In this document: piece after piece, positions 12,159 to 24,957 of the stretch
How positions within the stretch are numbered: position 1 is the first letter of the stretch
Layout of the letters: each line of letters starts with the position of its first letter
From: Takakia lepidozioides
Taxonomy: Eukaryota > Streptophyta > Takakiopsida > Takakiales > Takakiaceae
Direction: 5' to 3'
Length of the DNA: 64,000 bases
Assembly (NCBI GenBank): GCA_030704615.1
Contig: CM060733.1
Span: 30,070,001 to 30,134,000 of the forward strand
Notes under the pieces: model-generated
Seen by the model: the letters and a program-made list of their open reading frames with translations, nothing else
The model's database searches: none
What the model was told of the DNA's origin: nothing
Program-made: the position numbers and the translations under genes

Positions 12159-15100
12159 TTGATGGAACCCTAAAAATACCAACTTCCAGTTCAAACCTAC
12201 CCAACCAACCTACAGTCTATTAGTGGCCATCACAAACTTTGCATCACAAGAAAAATTGCAACTCAAGGCCCACTGCATGAGTCTAGGTGGAAACTGCATT
12301 CTTTACAACAATGTAAATTTACTTCCCTCCTGGATTCTCACTTTCTAAGACTCTCCTTGCCTATTTCTCTTTCCCCCTCATCTTTCGTATTTTAGGTACT
12401 GGTCCTGTAAGTACCTTCGACCTGGGAGGATCCTCAACAACAGCTTCTAAGATGCCAAGCAAACAATGCTTATCCTCAATTGTCAGCCAGGGCCACTTCA
12501 GACCCATAAACACTACACCATGGTCCTCTTCCACTCTTTGACCTCATTGGCTTTGCAGGTCCAGCTACTATAATTGGATACCAGAATCATCTGGTCGTCT
12601 CTCTCATTTCCAGCTGATTACTCTCACTGCTCCCCTTGAGTCACACCCTTCCTTCCTCGACTCCAAATGGCACTGTACTTCCAATCAAACTGCTCTCCCG
12701 AAATTGGCAATTTCAATGCCCCATAGCTTTGTCATCTGCAAATCTGTGAATCCGGTTTCCCCTTGCATTTTCTCTCGCTGAAAGTATGAATTCCTTCAGA
12801 TTGTCCACTCGGTTCTCCGCCTCCTCAGGATTAGTATCTTGCACTGTGCAAAGAACCTGCGCTCATAGGTTAGCCCCTGGTCATGACAGAACTAGATCTT
12901 ACATACGCCGCGCTGTACTCATTACACTGTGACTATATGGCAACTGAGCGATGGTTCAACCTTCCCTCAGTCACGACATCAAATTGGAGGAAGGTGACTA
13001 TGTACCGGTCTGTAAAACATAATGATAATACCATGGCAACCGAGCATGGAAGAATGCAAACTAAGTCTGATCCACCGAAGAGTTTTCATTTGGTTTAGAT
13101 CTCTCAATCCAGTACTATGCTGGAAAAGGAGGTCCCTCAAGAGCTGTGATCTGGCCTGGCCAAAAACAACAAAGCCAATCCAAACCGCGTCTATAGGAAA
13201 AGCATGCAGCTCGCACCGCCTACGAAATCCTTCGAATGAAAAAGAAGAAAAATAGAGAGAAAGGACAGAGAACATCAGATTCGAGGGACCCATATAGCTC
13301 CAAGTATCACGGACTGCTGTCACCTCATACCTAGAAAGAGACCAAGAGAAACATCCAAAGGAACAGGCAGAGCTTTTCAATGAGGAATAATCCGTAAATG
13401 ATCAAGCTGAGAGCCCATCAGATTCAAGAGGACAAAACTCCCAATATCCCGGACTGAATCACAACATCCAAAAGCAGCAGCAACCCAAAAAAACCACCAA
13501 AGCCATCGTTCCTCACATCGCACAGGGATTGCAAGATTACCAGCGCAAGACAATCCTCGACTTGGAGAAGGAGATAGCTGCAGCGCACTGAGGGAACCCA
13601 AATGAGCACCGAAAACAAATCAAAATATCACTTTTCCATCATTTCCTCCACAGACGAAATGGCACACCACGTTCTCCACCGTACAGCAATTCAACTTGTG
13701 GAGTACAAAAGAGTCGAGAAGCTGCTTTGCAGTCGAGGGAACACGACGACTGTCGTGGTGCTTCCAATCCATCGCGAAGCTGCTGCGAAGGAGACAACCC
13801 CGCCTCGCTCCACAGTCCTACGGTACCTAGGCACCTACATTAGGTAGCTACATAACTACTGTATCCATATCTGCCTGGCCAATTTGTTGCTAGAAGGATC
13901 TGAACCCAGAATCACCTGCTTTATAATCAGTGCACTATCCAACTAAGCTACCGTCTGCAGGTAAAATTCTTACTATGTTTTGATTCTCTTATTCCTTTGT
14001 TTTTAATAATATTTTTGGTAGTCCTCACATGGAATGTACCCATTGATATAACATGTGAAGACGTGGTGAAGGGGTGAGTGTAGTAAGCTTAGACAAAGTC
14101 ACACTGGGCCCGTGTTCAAAAGCTGTGGAGATTCCAAGCCAAGTTTAGTGGAGTAATGTCCAAGAACAAAATTAGGGTACTAGATTAGTGCTTGGGATTA
14201 GTTGATTTTGAAGATGGTTGGTCCAGTCTCCACCCACCTCGGAGGTTGGATTCCTGCAGGCTGGGCCGCCCTCCTGGGCGAGTGGTACTTACCCATGTGC
14301 CTCACTCTCTACAAAGCTGCAGATGTTTGGTCCCACATGAAGTTTACATGCAGCCTGCACACAATTGCTTGCAGAGAACTGTTTTCTACAGAACTTTCTG
14401 TAGAAATGTTGTGCAAGGATACAAATTATACTGTAGAATGTAAATTATACTGTAGAATGTGAATCTCTTCTGAGTCATGTACTATGTACATCTGAAATAT
14501 GTAGTCAGACTGTGGAATTCACATTCATGAGAATTTGATTGGGCATGTAAGAGCTTAAATTTGGCCAGTTGATCTTGGGTTTGCAAGGATTGTTTTGCCA
14601 TTGTGGGTTACCGTTGGCTTTATATAGAGATTGACAATGATGATGACGACAATAGCTGATCACATAATTGCGAATACAGCGGATTGAGCTGTGTCGGTGA
14701 TGGTGATCAGTATGTGTAACATGATAAAGCTCTGTGCAATCAGTCCCAAGCTCCTATCCACCAGGACTACAGCAGTTCCTCCTTCATAGCAACACATTGG
14801 ATTGGCCATGGCAACCATTGTTGTGTTTGTGTGCTCTAGGAACTTGCTGGAAGTGGATGTACATTCCCTTGAGGTTTCTGAGCACCAAAATGACTGGTCA
14901 TTAGTCATCTCAGTGGCTATACAGTATAACTGTCAGTATGTAACTGTTGATTGACAGCTAAATAAAAGATGGGTCAAGAGATGAGGACTGTTTACTACAA
15001 AGATACCACATCATCTCTTTCATGATTCAGATTGTTAGCACAAATCTCCCCTGAACTGAAAGCTCAAACAGTTTGCCATTTCAAAATGCGGTGGTCAGCA

Positions 15101-16032
15101 CCCAAAGTCATGCAGAGAGGAATCATCCGTTATAAAATACCGTGACATTAGGGAACTTTTCAACAACATCGCAATCATTCTTGGGCCCATTGTGTAACTA
15201 CACGTTGAATCATGAGAGTGGAAAAGTCTGGCCATCATAAATAAGAGCCGCTTTGCCAACAGGGTTGTGATGATACAAACACAAAGGAGATAGCTCCAAA
15301 CTTAAGAAAGTATCAATGTGAGCCGTCGTTACTCCGTCAACCTTACTTGAAGATGCAAGTTTCTGGTGACATCACAGCCACGGTGGTAGAGTACAGAGTC
15401 ATTTGTTTGTACAAACCTGAAAGATCCTCCATCCAGAAGCCAGATGACCATGCCAGCCACTGTGAAATGTGCGCTCCCCCAAAGGAAACACTTTCCTAAT
15501 TAGAGACTTCTGCTGCAGCATGTATGCTACCATTTAGGTCTGCTTTAGTCAATGGAAAACCAGCTGCAGTTGATAAGCCGGCTAACATAAGAAAGATGCA
15601 GTGTCACAGCAATAGAAAGAAGACAATCTTAATCCAGTTATACAATTCCCTCCACGGTTCTTCATTCCTGCATACATAATGCCAACCAACCACTTCATGG
15701 ATGTCCCTGGACTGCTAGTGTTTGCACATGACAGGTGGCTAGGTGGAAAACTTCATTTGCTAAAAAATCATCCATTACCACTTCAGACACTTGGGAGGAG
15801 AGGTTAATCGACCTTTTTGTTTGAGATTCATTCCCTGTTTACACCCAGAACATCATAACATACACACACAAGTCACAAAAGCTGGGCATGATTGCCAGTA
15901 GTGTATGTGAAGCCATTAACAAAGTTGACAGCTAAGACCTTTCCACCCCTTTGGATGACTGTTAAGGCTATTCATTCAGCACGCCACAATTTTCGACACA
16001 TTTATCGAGCTGGTCGACGTCCCTCTCTCAAC
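12159..16032. other. Intergenic DNA with 5' flank of CAX; no protein gene seen
   Basis: This contains the CAX upstream region, probably with a non-coding leader exon, and the DNA downstream of the folate-transporter gene. A tRNA-like relic lies at 13890-13960. Other open frames are short, overlap on both strands and show no recognisable motif. Confidence 0.5.
13890..13960 (-). tRNA. tRNA-like relic
   Basis: Read on the minus strand, the segment has a perfect internal A-box match (TAGCTTAGTTGG) and a near B-box (GGTTCAGATCC) at tRNA spacing. A loop holding TTATAA lies where the anticodon would be, hinting at Ile(UAU). The anticodon, T and acceptor stems do not pair well by eye. This is therefore more likely a decayed tRNA or tRNA-derived SINE head than a working tRNA gene. 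Confidence 0.35.
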
Positions 16033-19000
16033 TCATTCTTTCTTTGATCCTTCCATGCTAGCTAATGATTTTTCTGCCTTCTCAACGGCAGCTTCCAATT
16101 CTGTTTCTGATGGGAGGAGACCTAAGAAGGGGAGTGGCAGCAGGGACGACACATTGCACAACACCAACAGAAGTGCCAAGTTTTGAAAATTCTGGCTAGT
16201 AACACCCAGCAGCTGGGTGAGTCCAGCGCCAAAGAGCCCGCCTGTCACGCCTGCACCATTACTGATAGACATCAATGTGGCGAACAATGTCGCCTCAACT
16301 CCTGGTGGGCATAGCCTTGCTGCTAGAACCAAAATTGGCATAAATGATACCTGTTCAAACACATCCAGCGATCAATTGTAATTGCTCTAACCTCGTGGCC
16401 AGAACCGAATACTTAGGCGTATTAGAGCACATGGAATGATATGTGATAGAAGACAGGGAGACAGGGAGGAGGGATTTATCATGTCCATGAGAGGCATACA
16501 GGACCCATGGGACAGAGAAACCAACGGAAAGCTTACTTAAGTTAAGATTTCTGTGGACGATGACTATGATGTATGGTTGAGGACATAGCCAGATACAAAC
16601 CTCCCAGGGTGGGTTGTGTGGTATTTGAGCATGGACAACAAGTTACTACAGGTGAGATATGTGCGTGTGGTTCCGATCCCAATCACTACTGTAAATTAAA
16701 GGGAGTGAGGAGGAGAAGGGAGAAAGAGACCTGAAGGAAACAGGAAAACTTAGTGGTCTTGTTCAACTAGGAGAAACCCACTGTTCTGCAGTCCACACAC
16801 ATTAGAGCTAATCTAATCTAATCTAATCTAAGACGAACATGATAACAACTGAAGCGGAGGTGGGAGGGGAGCACCTGGCCTAGTACAGTCAACACAAGTG
16901 AATCTCCCATTGCAAACCACTCATCACTGATGCCCAAGCTCTGATTCATCCCTGTAACAAGTAGTAACTGCACCATGACAACCATAAATGAGTACTTCAA
17001 AGCTCAAGTACTCAGTACAATGGGAAGACACACCTTTTCAGCACATTGAAACCTAAACATATATTGTCGCACCAACCTGAGTAAGGCCCAAAGTGGTGCC
17101 CAATATTGTGCTCCACAAGAACACTTTCCGGAGGGAAGCATTCCTCAAATAGCCATTGTAAACACCAACGCCCACAAGGGATGCCACAGATGTAACCAGC
17201 CGTACACGCCCTAGGAACTCTGGCCCAAACCCCAGCTTGTTTGTCCTGCACCGCAGGATACCATGTAAGCGTGGCACGACTGATAACATACCTAACCACT
17301 TGATACAAATAATACCCTTTCCGCAGTGAGGCAGGATCAAAACCTGAGTTGGGCTGCCCGCTAGCCAGAAATTCTGCCTTTCTCAGACACACACAGTAAG
17401 GCCCCTTCTTAGTTATTCCTAGTCTCATAAAGGTTAGAGGACACAAGGCCACTCACGTGAAGAAAAACATCGCAGTGTCAGATGTCGGAGTTGCTTGCCA
17501 AAGAAAGATAAAAAGTGTGGGTAAAAAGATGTTGGGTTCCTTCACTGTTTCCCATAGGTAGCCCAGCTGTGATTTAGATGTCTCCAAGAACCCAGCTGCC
17601 AGGGGAGTTCTGCCCAACCCTGCTACTTCTGGATCTCGTGCGGCTGCACTGGATGGGGCATAAGAAGGCTCTTCATGGACCAGACCTGCCACTGCTGAGG
17701 TGATGAGAGGCAAGAGAGCTGTTACACCAAACACAAACCTGCACCCACGTTTACTTTGATGTCAGTCTCCAAGTTGCTCAAAACCAGAGACAAAGAGCAT
17801 CACACTTAGGTTGTTTCACTTTTTGACTGTCTGCAGTCTCTCCGCCCTGTGTGTGACCATCTCAAATGCTCCACGCCTGTTCACTTCTGAAAGCCCCCGG
17901 CTTGGTCAGCCTCAGATGCTTGAGACCAATTAGCAGGTTCCTAGAACCTACCTCACACCATAAGTCTCAACCAGGTAGCCACTGAAGTAAGCGCTCACAA
18001 TGCCCCCCGCTGCAGATGACCCCCAGCATAGAGACTGGAGGGATCCAGCTGTGCCCTGTGACTCACCCCGCGCTCTCTCTACCACCATTGAGTCCACCAC
18101 CTACGTGCGACCACACAGCTCCTTGAACAAAGAATGTTTCCAAAATTCAAAACAACCCAAAATCAAGTTACCAAGGTTGCTTGCAGGACCCTATTGCTGC
18201 AAGTCACTACACAGAAGAATTTGCCCACCAGATTTGAAAAAAGGTCTGGTGAATAAAGTAACCCCTTAAGTATGCTAGTGCAGGTATCACCACAAAAATG
18301 TAGCACCCAAAGACTTCTCTGCTGTTGCTTGGGATCAATCCATACCAGGTGGACCCAGAGAAAACCTGTACAAAGGAAGCTAAGGACTTCAAATTAAAAA
18401 ACACTAGCTATGAGTTGCTGAAGGGGCCACTTACAACATCAGAAAAGGCAACAGATAAAGAGCCCAGAAGAATCATGATGACAGCAGTATACTTATTGCC
18501 CACAAGGGTGGCCAGTGCAAGCCAGGACGCTGTTCCCAGCAGGCCACAGAGCACCAGATATGACCTCCTACGATAGCCAAACAAGGGCACCCCATCACTG
18601 CATCACACAACTTAAAGGTCAGTAGACACACACATTACCCAGTCACAGTGGCTAGATTTCTGGCACAAGGTGCTAAAATTTCCACAGAGCACAACCAACT
18701 GCTGACAAAATTCATGGTCTGTAGTGAGATTTTAGAGTACTTATATGATACCTGAGAAAGCGTAAACTTCAGAAACTTTACCTGATGAAACCATAGAGGG
18801 GTTTGATAAGCCAGGGGAGTGCAGAGAAGCCTGCTAGAAGTGCTGTCTGCATTGCCCACCATCAGAGGAAGCACCTTTATACTTTTTACATTGTTAAGTT
18901 GTGCGCACCAGGAAGGAAATCTCCTACATTTCCCAATGGGTGGAAAAGATTAATAGTGGCATTCAGCATCCCACAACACTCGTGAATTCAAACTCCTTAT

Positions 19001-20036
19001 AGAAACCCACGTGCTTCTATTAACAACTCCTAGGATCCTCAAAGGTGATTCCCTGCCACCATGCTCTTCAAGACCACTGACTAGCACAAGTTTACTAGCA
19101 AGTGCACTGCATCAGATTGGATGCCAGGAGATAGAATGCCCCTAACCTCTGCAGGGTCAAGATGGAGGTCGTCCTTGAGAAAGAAGTTAACAGCTAATCG
19201 AGAAAGCCCTAGAATGCCTTGAACAAAATACACCATGGCAATTGCTATGGTATCTGGTGACATTTCAACACCAAACAGCTCATATCGTTTTTTCTTCTTT
19301 GAAGGACCTCCCCTTTCCTCCACAATGTAACCTTCTTCTTCATCATTTTCAAGGAATTGTTGGCTTTCCGAACCTGTGAAGGACAAATGAGCAATAATCA
19401 GAACAACAGTGTCTGTTTGAGACACATGCTTTCCAGAGTACTTTCACAATCAGTTTCCAAAGGCATGAGTCAAATTGGGACAAATAACAACAGTCTAAAC
19501 CTCTATTTCTCCTGTAAGTTGCTAAACTTCTGCTATTTAAGGTAATCAAGGCAAACAGACTTCAATCAGGGCTTGTGCAGCCCTAACCCAGTACGACTGA
19601 CCTAAATGGCATCCAGGCCCCTAGCAAAGGGTAAGGTGGGCAAACATCTCTGACCTTCCAAAGTGCCTCACAAGAGAAATGTCTCACAGTAATGAGAGGA
19701 CACAAAAACTGATAGATTTTATGAACTGTTGGACAGCCATGGACATAAGTTGATGCCCGGGAGATTGCAACTTTTCAACCTTTCAACCGTAGGCCACACT
19801 GTATCACATGAATGTTCATACAATTCCTTCAATTGGTGACAACTACAGCAAAGCCAGAGATTTTTCTGGAACTACGGACACACAAGTCTAGAAACCTCGA
19901 TACCCAAGTTCTCCCGGGCAGGGACTGGCCGATACACATTCTGTTCCAGTGCAGGAATTCCAGCTCTTCGCCCCATCAATCTCTCTGTTCCTTCGTCCTT
20001 CATTTTTGCAGAGTCTCTTCCCTCCCGGCCATTCAT
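16033..20036 (-). CDS. Folate-biopterin transporter family protein, 9 exons
   Basis: This is a major-facilitator-type membrane carrier of the BT1/FBT family shared by plants, cyanobacteria and kinetoplastids. Plant members move folates or pteridines, often at the plastid envelope. Exons: 20036-19904, 19373-19147, 18846-18782, 18597-18435, 18100-17952, 17738-17457, 17245-17077, 16967-16875, 16350-16033. The total is 1599 nt, exactly 533 codons including the stop, which supports the model. Family landmarks in order: [170 protein letters not shown]. The N-terminus before the first helix is polar and acidic. The start at 20036 is the first in-frame ATG of exon 1, but the frame stays open upstream, so a longer N-terminus (for example a transit peptide) from another exon is possible. 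Confidence 0.92.
16807..16831. repeat. (CTAAT)n microsatellite in transporter intron 8
   Basis: About four to five CTAAT pentamers lie in the intron between the last two exons of the folate-biopterin transporter gene. Confidence 0.8.
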
Positions 20037-22046
20037 AGATCCCACGACCAGCAATGCATGTCTCTGTGGTGTAGACAAAAAAATTCTCGGAAAACTAGAC
20101 AATTGCTCTCCAATTTTGATGAAATACCTTTCGTCTTCTTCCCAGCTGCCAGGTTCTCCTGGATAGAGAGAGGACTTTCCAAATAAGCAAATAATGCCAG
20201 GTGTGTTGGAAAGGGTAGTAAATCTACATTCAGAGAGGGTGTACAGTTATGAGTGCATATGTGTGGGTGAGTGAGAGAAGGACAAGAAGGGATTGTGTAC
20301 TACTCAGGCACTGTGTTCACTTGGCACCATCATGTTAAACCACTCAAAACAGCACATACACATTGTAGGGTACCCAGAAAAGCAAGAGAGAGAGTGAGAA
20401 AGATGACGCCGCATTTAAAAGCCTCTCCCCTTGTCGGGGTTACCCAGAAATGAGAAGTCAGCTGCGGTGGACTCAGTTGGTCGCTTCAACAAGGACTTTT
20501 CTTTCTCATGCTTTATACCATGTTAGCCATTGTCCATACTTGGTACCTTTGGGTTGCTTTTTCTAGCAATTGACCTCATTAGACTCTGTTAACATTTATG
20601 TGCCTTGGACAGGCAGCCCACCCAGCTACTCGAACATAAAGACCTCCAGGTGTGTGTGTGTGTGTATACGTTGTGTTTTTGAAATCCATCATCACAAGGA
20701 TTGGAAGAATTCGGCGTTTTTTAGCCCTGGGTGATAACAGATTTTGACCTAACAAACGTTTGGACATATGCTAATCTATCAATAAATGTCTGTGGGCAAG
20801 GTCCCTAGCCCACCGATGAGGTGAGCTTGCAAATTGTCTCCACTGGTACCACAGGAGAAGCAGCACCATCAATGACCCTTCATGGAGCTTCTCAGAGAAA
20901 TTTTGGACCCCTAAGGCAGCACAACCACAAACTCCACAGATTCAGCTTCTGACTGCCCAAGCCATGTAACACAGTAGAGTGGAAATTCACAGCTTGTTCC
21001 TGTACTGCAGTGTGGCAGCTTCATAGGACTCGGCGCCATGGAGCTCAGCATCGGAAACAGAAATCATCGCTTCAAAACCCAGAAAAATTCGACATGTGAG
21101 AAATCAAATTGGGCACAAAGGACACGATCCAGTACCTACAACTCGCCGGCGGATACTTGGCAGTCCACTTCTTCCGCGCGATTTTCTTACGCGTTGGACC
21201 TTGCACCCCGGGATCGGCCGTTGAAGTGTACAGCGACGTGACTTCGGATAGTGAGAATCATTACGCGATTTCGTTAAGGAATTTAAACAGGTTTGACAAG
21301 TGCTCAAATCCAGCGCTTGGAAAGTAGACTTGGGAGATGATGAGGTGCAGACGGTGTAGTGTATACACGCAGGGAAGGTGGAAAGAGTAGACGCCATGAA
21401 CATCTAGCGATTGCAACATGCAGCACAAATCTGCCGGTGATTTAGAAACGAACCACGACCCATCTCAAACCTCTCCCCAATTTTCACAGTTCCACCGTCT
21501 GCCATGCCGAACTCAGATGCTCCATAACTTTTCCAACTCCTACCGCTGACCCCCTCCTACACACAGCTACCAGTGGGCAGATGCTACGATGAATTGTGTG
21601 AGGGAAACAAATACAGACATGCACTGTGACGCTGACCCTCTACATCATTCAAAATAAAAAACATGAGAGAATCTAGCGAAACAAGCTTTCTGGCTTGTAA
21701 TATCGAAATGCCCATACTCCCCATCAGATTGCCGAGGGAAGCAGTTCCTGCCCACGTGTTGTGTCTTATACCTCCGAAGACCTTTGCATCCACAACATTT
21801 TTTCCTCGATGCGACAGATCTTCCCGTCCAGAGAATATTCCGTAGAGGCATCATAGATACCCTAGAACGTTAACCAAAAAAATCAAAAATTGATATACTC
21901 ATAATACACACAAATGATACATATGTAATCTCAACTGGGGAACAAGGCATCTGCACAAAGATACTGAAAAATACCGCAGTAGTTGACAGTGTTACTTGCT
22001 AAGTACTCCACAAGAGCGTCATACAATCACATTCCATACGATTTTG
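20037..22046. other. Intergenic DNA between transporter and short B3 gene
   Basis: This holds the 5' flank of the transporter gene and the 3' flank of the short B3 gene. A (TG)n tract lies at about 20650-20666. No convincing exon or RNA gene was recognised. Confidence 0.45.
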
Positions 22047-22845
22047 CTACAAGTCATCATCCTCTCGGGGGAAGGGACGAGTTGCAGGCTGCGTATCCAG
22101 ATAATCAAGAGGGTTTTTGGGGCTATAGATAAGGATTTCTGAGTCTGCGGGCATGTATGGCGTCGCCCCGACCAAATAAGGGGTTTCAATTGGCTCGTCC
22201 TCTTCTGAGGTCACTTCCTCTGGGTCTTCCATTGCTGGAGTACCAGTAGTTCCATCCAAAACCCTGAAGATGTGAACCATAAGTGTGTAGTTTGTGCTGT
22301 TGATCAGCTCAAAAACACACACATCCGCCTGCTCCAGTCTATGTTCGATGGAAAACTTTCTCCAGCCCCCACTAAATGAACCACCGGAGGCCTTCATATC
22401 GTTTATAAACATCACCGGGTAGTTGCTTCCATCCACATCTCGCAATGTCATCTCAGTCCGGGTTGATGGCAAGAACTCTCTGACAAACTTTGTCGGTAGT
22501 CTCTGCACACATCACATCAATGTTACCTGAAGATTTAATTATACGAACAGTTCAAAATAAAGAACAGATCAAACGTCCAATCGAGTTGGAGATTGAGGCT
22601 TAACTTACCATCAAGAAACTGGTGTAGACAGAAGAGCAGTTCATCGCAACCAGTGTGTTGGGATTGGTGAGGCCCAATGAATGCAAATATGCCTTGTTAG
22701 AAGCCCTCTTCGTCTCAAGCTGTGTCACAGGCCTCCGATTAGAAGTAAAAGTACCTTGGCTACCTCTCGTTGGTGGAGGGAAAAAGTACTGCTGATCTTG
22801 AACTCCCTCCATCTGGGATGCTGCAGGTGTTGAGGACGTAGCCAT
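22047..22845 (-). CDS. Single-B3 protein, paralog of the 868-4020 gene, 2 exons seen
   Basis: This is a predicted nuclear DNA-binding protein. Exons 22845-22609 and 22502-22047 join in phase 0 with GT-AG borders, giving about 230 residues. The B3 domain crosses the junction: NCSSVYTSFLM ends exon 1 and RLPTKFVREFLPSTR opens exon 2, followed by GGWRKFSIEHRLEQADVCVF. The block before the B3 domain (RRPVTQLETKRASNKAYL, then SLGLTNPNTLVAMN) matches the linker of the double-B3 protein (RRPVTDLEKKTALD, SLTNPNTMVVMS), so the two genes share ancestry. The first B3 domain of the paralog is not found upstream. Either it lies in unrecognised exons or it was lost. The exon containing the ATG begins with a splice acceptor at 22863, so a further 5' exon exists. 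The C-terminus is acidic and Pro/Tyr-rich. Confidence 0.78.
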
Positions 22846-23039
22846 GTCACTCCCTGAGTGCTCTAACAGCAGAACATACAACTGTAAGTAAGCAAATGCC
22901 AGAATCGCATGTCTAGAAGAGCAAAGGGCATACTTATACATATGGAAAGCATCAACCTCGGGTGGATCAGGAGGGCATTTCTCCTCGGTGGCATAGAACT
23001 GCCTCGGGTGGATCAAGGCCAGACTAAGGCTAGACGAGG

Positions 23040-23215
23040 AGACCAAGAGAGTCTCGGTAGTCTAACTTCTATTAAGAGAGAGTCTCGGCAGTCTAAGCAG
23101 GTTCTACTGGATGATGCGGATGAGGAGACCAACAGAGTCTCGGTAGTCTAAAAAACTTCAATTAAGAGAGAGTCTCGGCAGTCGAAGCAGGTTCTACTGG
23201 ATGAAGCCTACTCTC
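23040..23215. repeat. Two-copy tandem repeat, about 87 bp unit
   Basis: Two adjacent copies share the blocks GAGTCTCGGTAGTCTAA, AGAGAGTCTCGGCAGTC and CAGGTTCTACTGGATGA. Within each unit the GAGTCTCGG motif occurs twice. It lies in the 5' flank of the short B3 gene. Confidence 0.75.
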
Positions 23216-24119
23216 TGAGAGAGAGCTGCTTCGCTTGGATCAAGGGCCGGACCAACAGATCAGTAGTTTCCCATGCAGTTGACTGCACTTTGATTCCATG
23301 AAGCATAAATTAGTATAGATGATCCAGCTAGTTAGTTTCCATGTTGATCATAACAACTCTGGCCAATTCTTGGCATCAGACTTGAACATACCTTAGAACT
23401 AGGTAATCTACTATTTGAAACTGAGCTGAGTTAACCACAGAGACCCAGTATGGTCGCCAATGTAGAACGGATTTCTCGCCTAAACTCATGGTTTCAATTG
23501 TATACTAAATTTCCTAAGTGATCGAAAAGTCCCTATATACTATTAATCTTAGGTTTGTGTTGTCTATGAGAGTTCAATATTTCAGATCTGGAGGAGATCA
23601 GAGCAATGAAGCTGCGACCATGCTGATGAGTTTATCAAACAGCTAGTGATGCGGGAGCATTTCGGTTTCCATGAGAATCTGGTATTTAGAATCTGTGTAA
23701 AGCCTGTCCACCACCTTTCTGGCCTAGCAACTCAAGTATTGTCTTCGATTCCATCTCAATGGTAATCTCACATGCTATTAGAAACTATTGGGATTACATT
23801 ACATTAAAGAACACAATTTAACGACTGGATTGAGCGAAAACAAGGGTGCGGGGTTGGTCAATGAAGATCTATGGCATGTGTTTCTTTGTGATAAAGAGGC
23901 TTTTCTTGGGGATATCGCAGGGATGTCGTCTCTGGAGAAACAAAGAACACCGAGAAGGATAGGATCGACTGCAAGAGTAGTGCATAGGTCAATGTAGTTT
24001 AAATACTTCCATAAAATAGGGAATATTGTATTATATGTAACTTGTTTTCATAGCCAACTTGTTTTTTAACTATTTGAAACACAGCATAATTAAATAATAA
24101 TAATAATAATAATATAAAA

Positions 24120-24336
24120 AATCCACCGCAGTACATGGGCATTTGGGCCTCGGGTTCAATCCCCTGTGTTGCAGCTCTGTCCCCTGTATGGTTACATTTC
24201 CCCCTGATGGCCGGGGGAGCTGTGGCTCGAGTAATTTCCTTGGAAAGAAAAATTAAAAATTAAAATCATTATTTTTTCCTTACTTTAATAAAATTTCCAG
24301 GGCCACTGTCCGCTGTTCTCTAAAAAAAAAAAAAAA
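24120..24336 (+). mobile_element. SINE-like element with poly(A) tail
   Basis: A B-box-like sequence (GGGTTCAATCCC) occurs near 24151, and the segment ends in an uninterrupted A tract at about 24321-24334. Together these suggest a tRNA-derived short interspersed element. No clear A-box or target duplication was identified. Confidence 0.35.
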
Positions 24337-24957
24337 CGAAGAGTAGAAGAACTATAAGCATTAGGATGTGCCGCGACAGTCCAAGTCAGTTTTGTTTCCT
24401 CACCAACCTATCATATCTGAAGAACAGTCGTCAGTCAATCATATACTTGAAGTGATGTGAAAACAGATGCATGCACTGAAGTCGTTTCTTGAAGGGGGGA
24501 AGTGTTTGAAAATGTACAGGCAAGCATTGTTAATATGTTACAAATGTATGTACATGTCGGATCCATAAGTCCGATTGTTCGCAGCACAGAAGCTGTTCAG
24601 CCCTGAATTGACCTAACCTTCAACAGATCCATTTGTCATGGTATGCTATAACCAGGCTGATCGCGGGTGGGCTCAATCCTGCAATGTTCCAATCATCCTC
24701 TTCTGGGGCTCTGCGTGCAGCAGTAGCCTCTGTAAATTCGTTTTGACCGTTTATCCTTTTGGATCATAAATTATGGTGGCTCGATATGCATCGAAATCAC
24801 ATTTTTCCCAATGAGGGAAATGCTATGCCTATCTAGAATGATGTGGGCAAGAGGGCCCGTGTAAATAAGAGCCTCAGAAGGCGACTCTTACACTCATCTT
24901 GAGGGAAGGGCCTCCTCTAATCTAGCAATTCTGCAAGTATTCAGTGGGAACTTGTGC

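Larger units (their letters stand above)
22863..24957. other. Intergenic DNA with repeats and a SINE-like element
   Basis: This is upstream of the short B3 gene. It holds an imperfect two-copy tandem repeat near 23040-23215, an (AAT)n tract near 24094-24113 and a SINE-like element at 24120-24336. No exon encoding a first B3 domain was found. Confidence 0.5.

Noticed and set aside
13890-13960. Functional tRNA-Ile gene
   Set aside because: The internal promoter boxes look right, but the anticodon, T and acceptor stems do not pair, so it is listed only as a tRNA-like relic.
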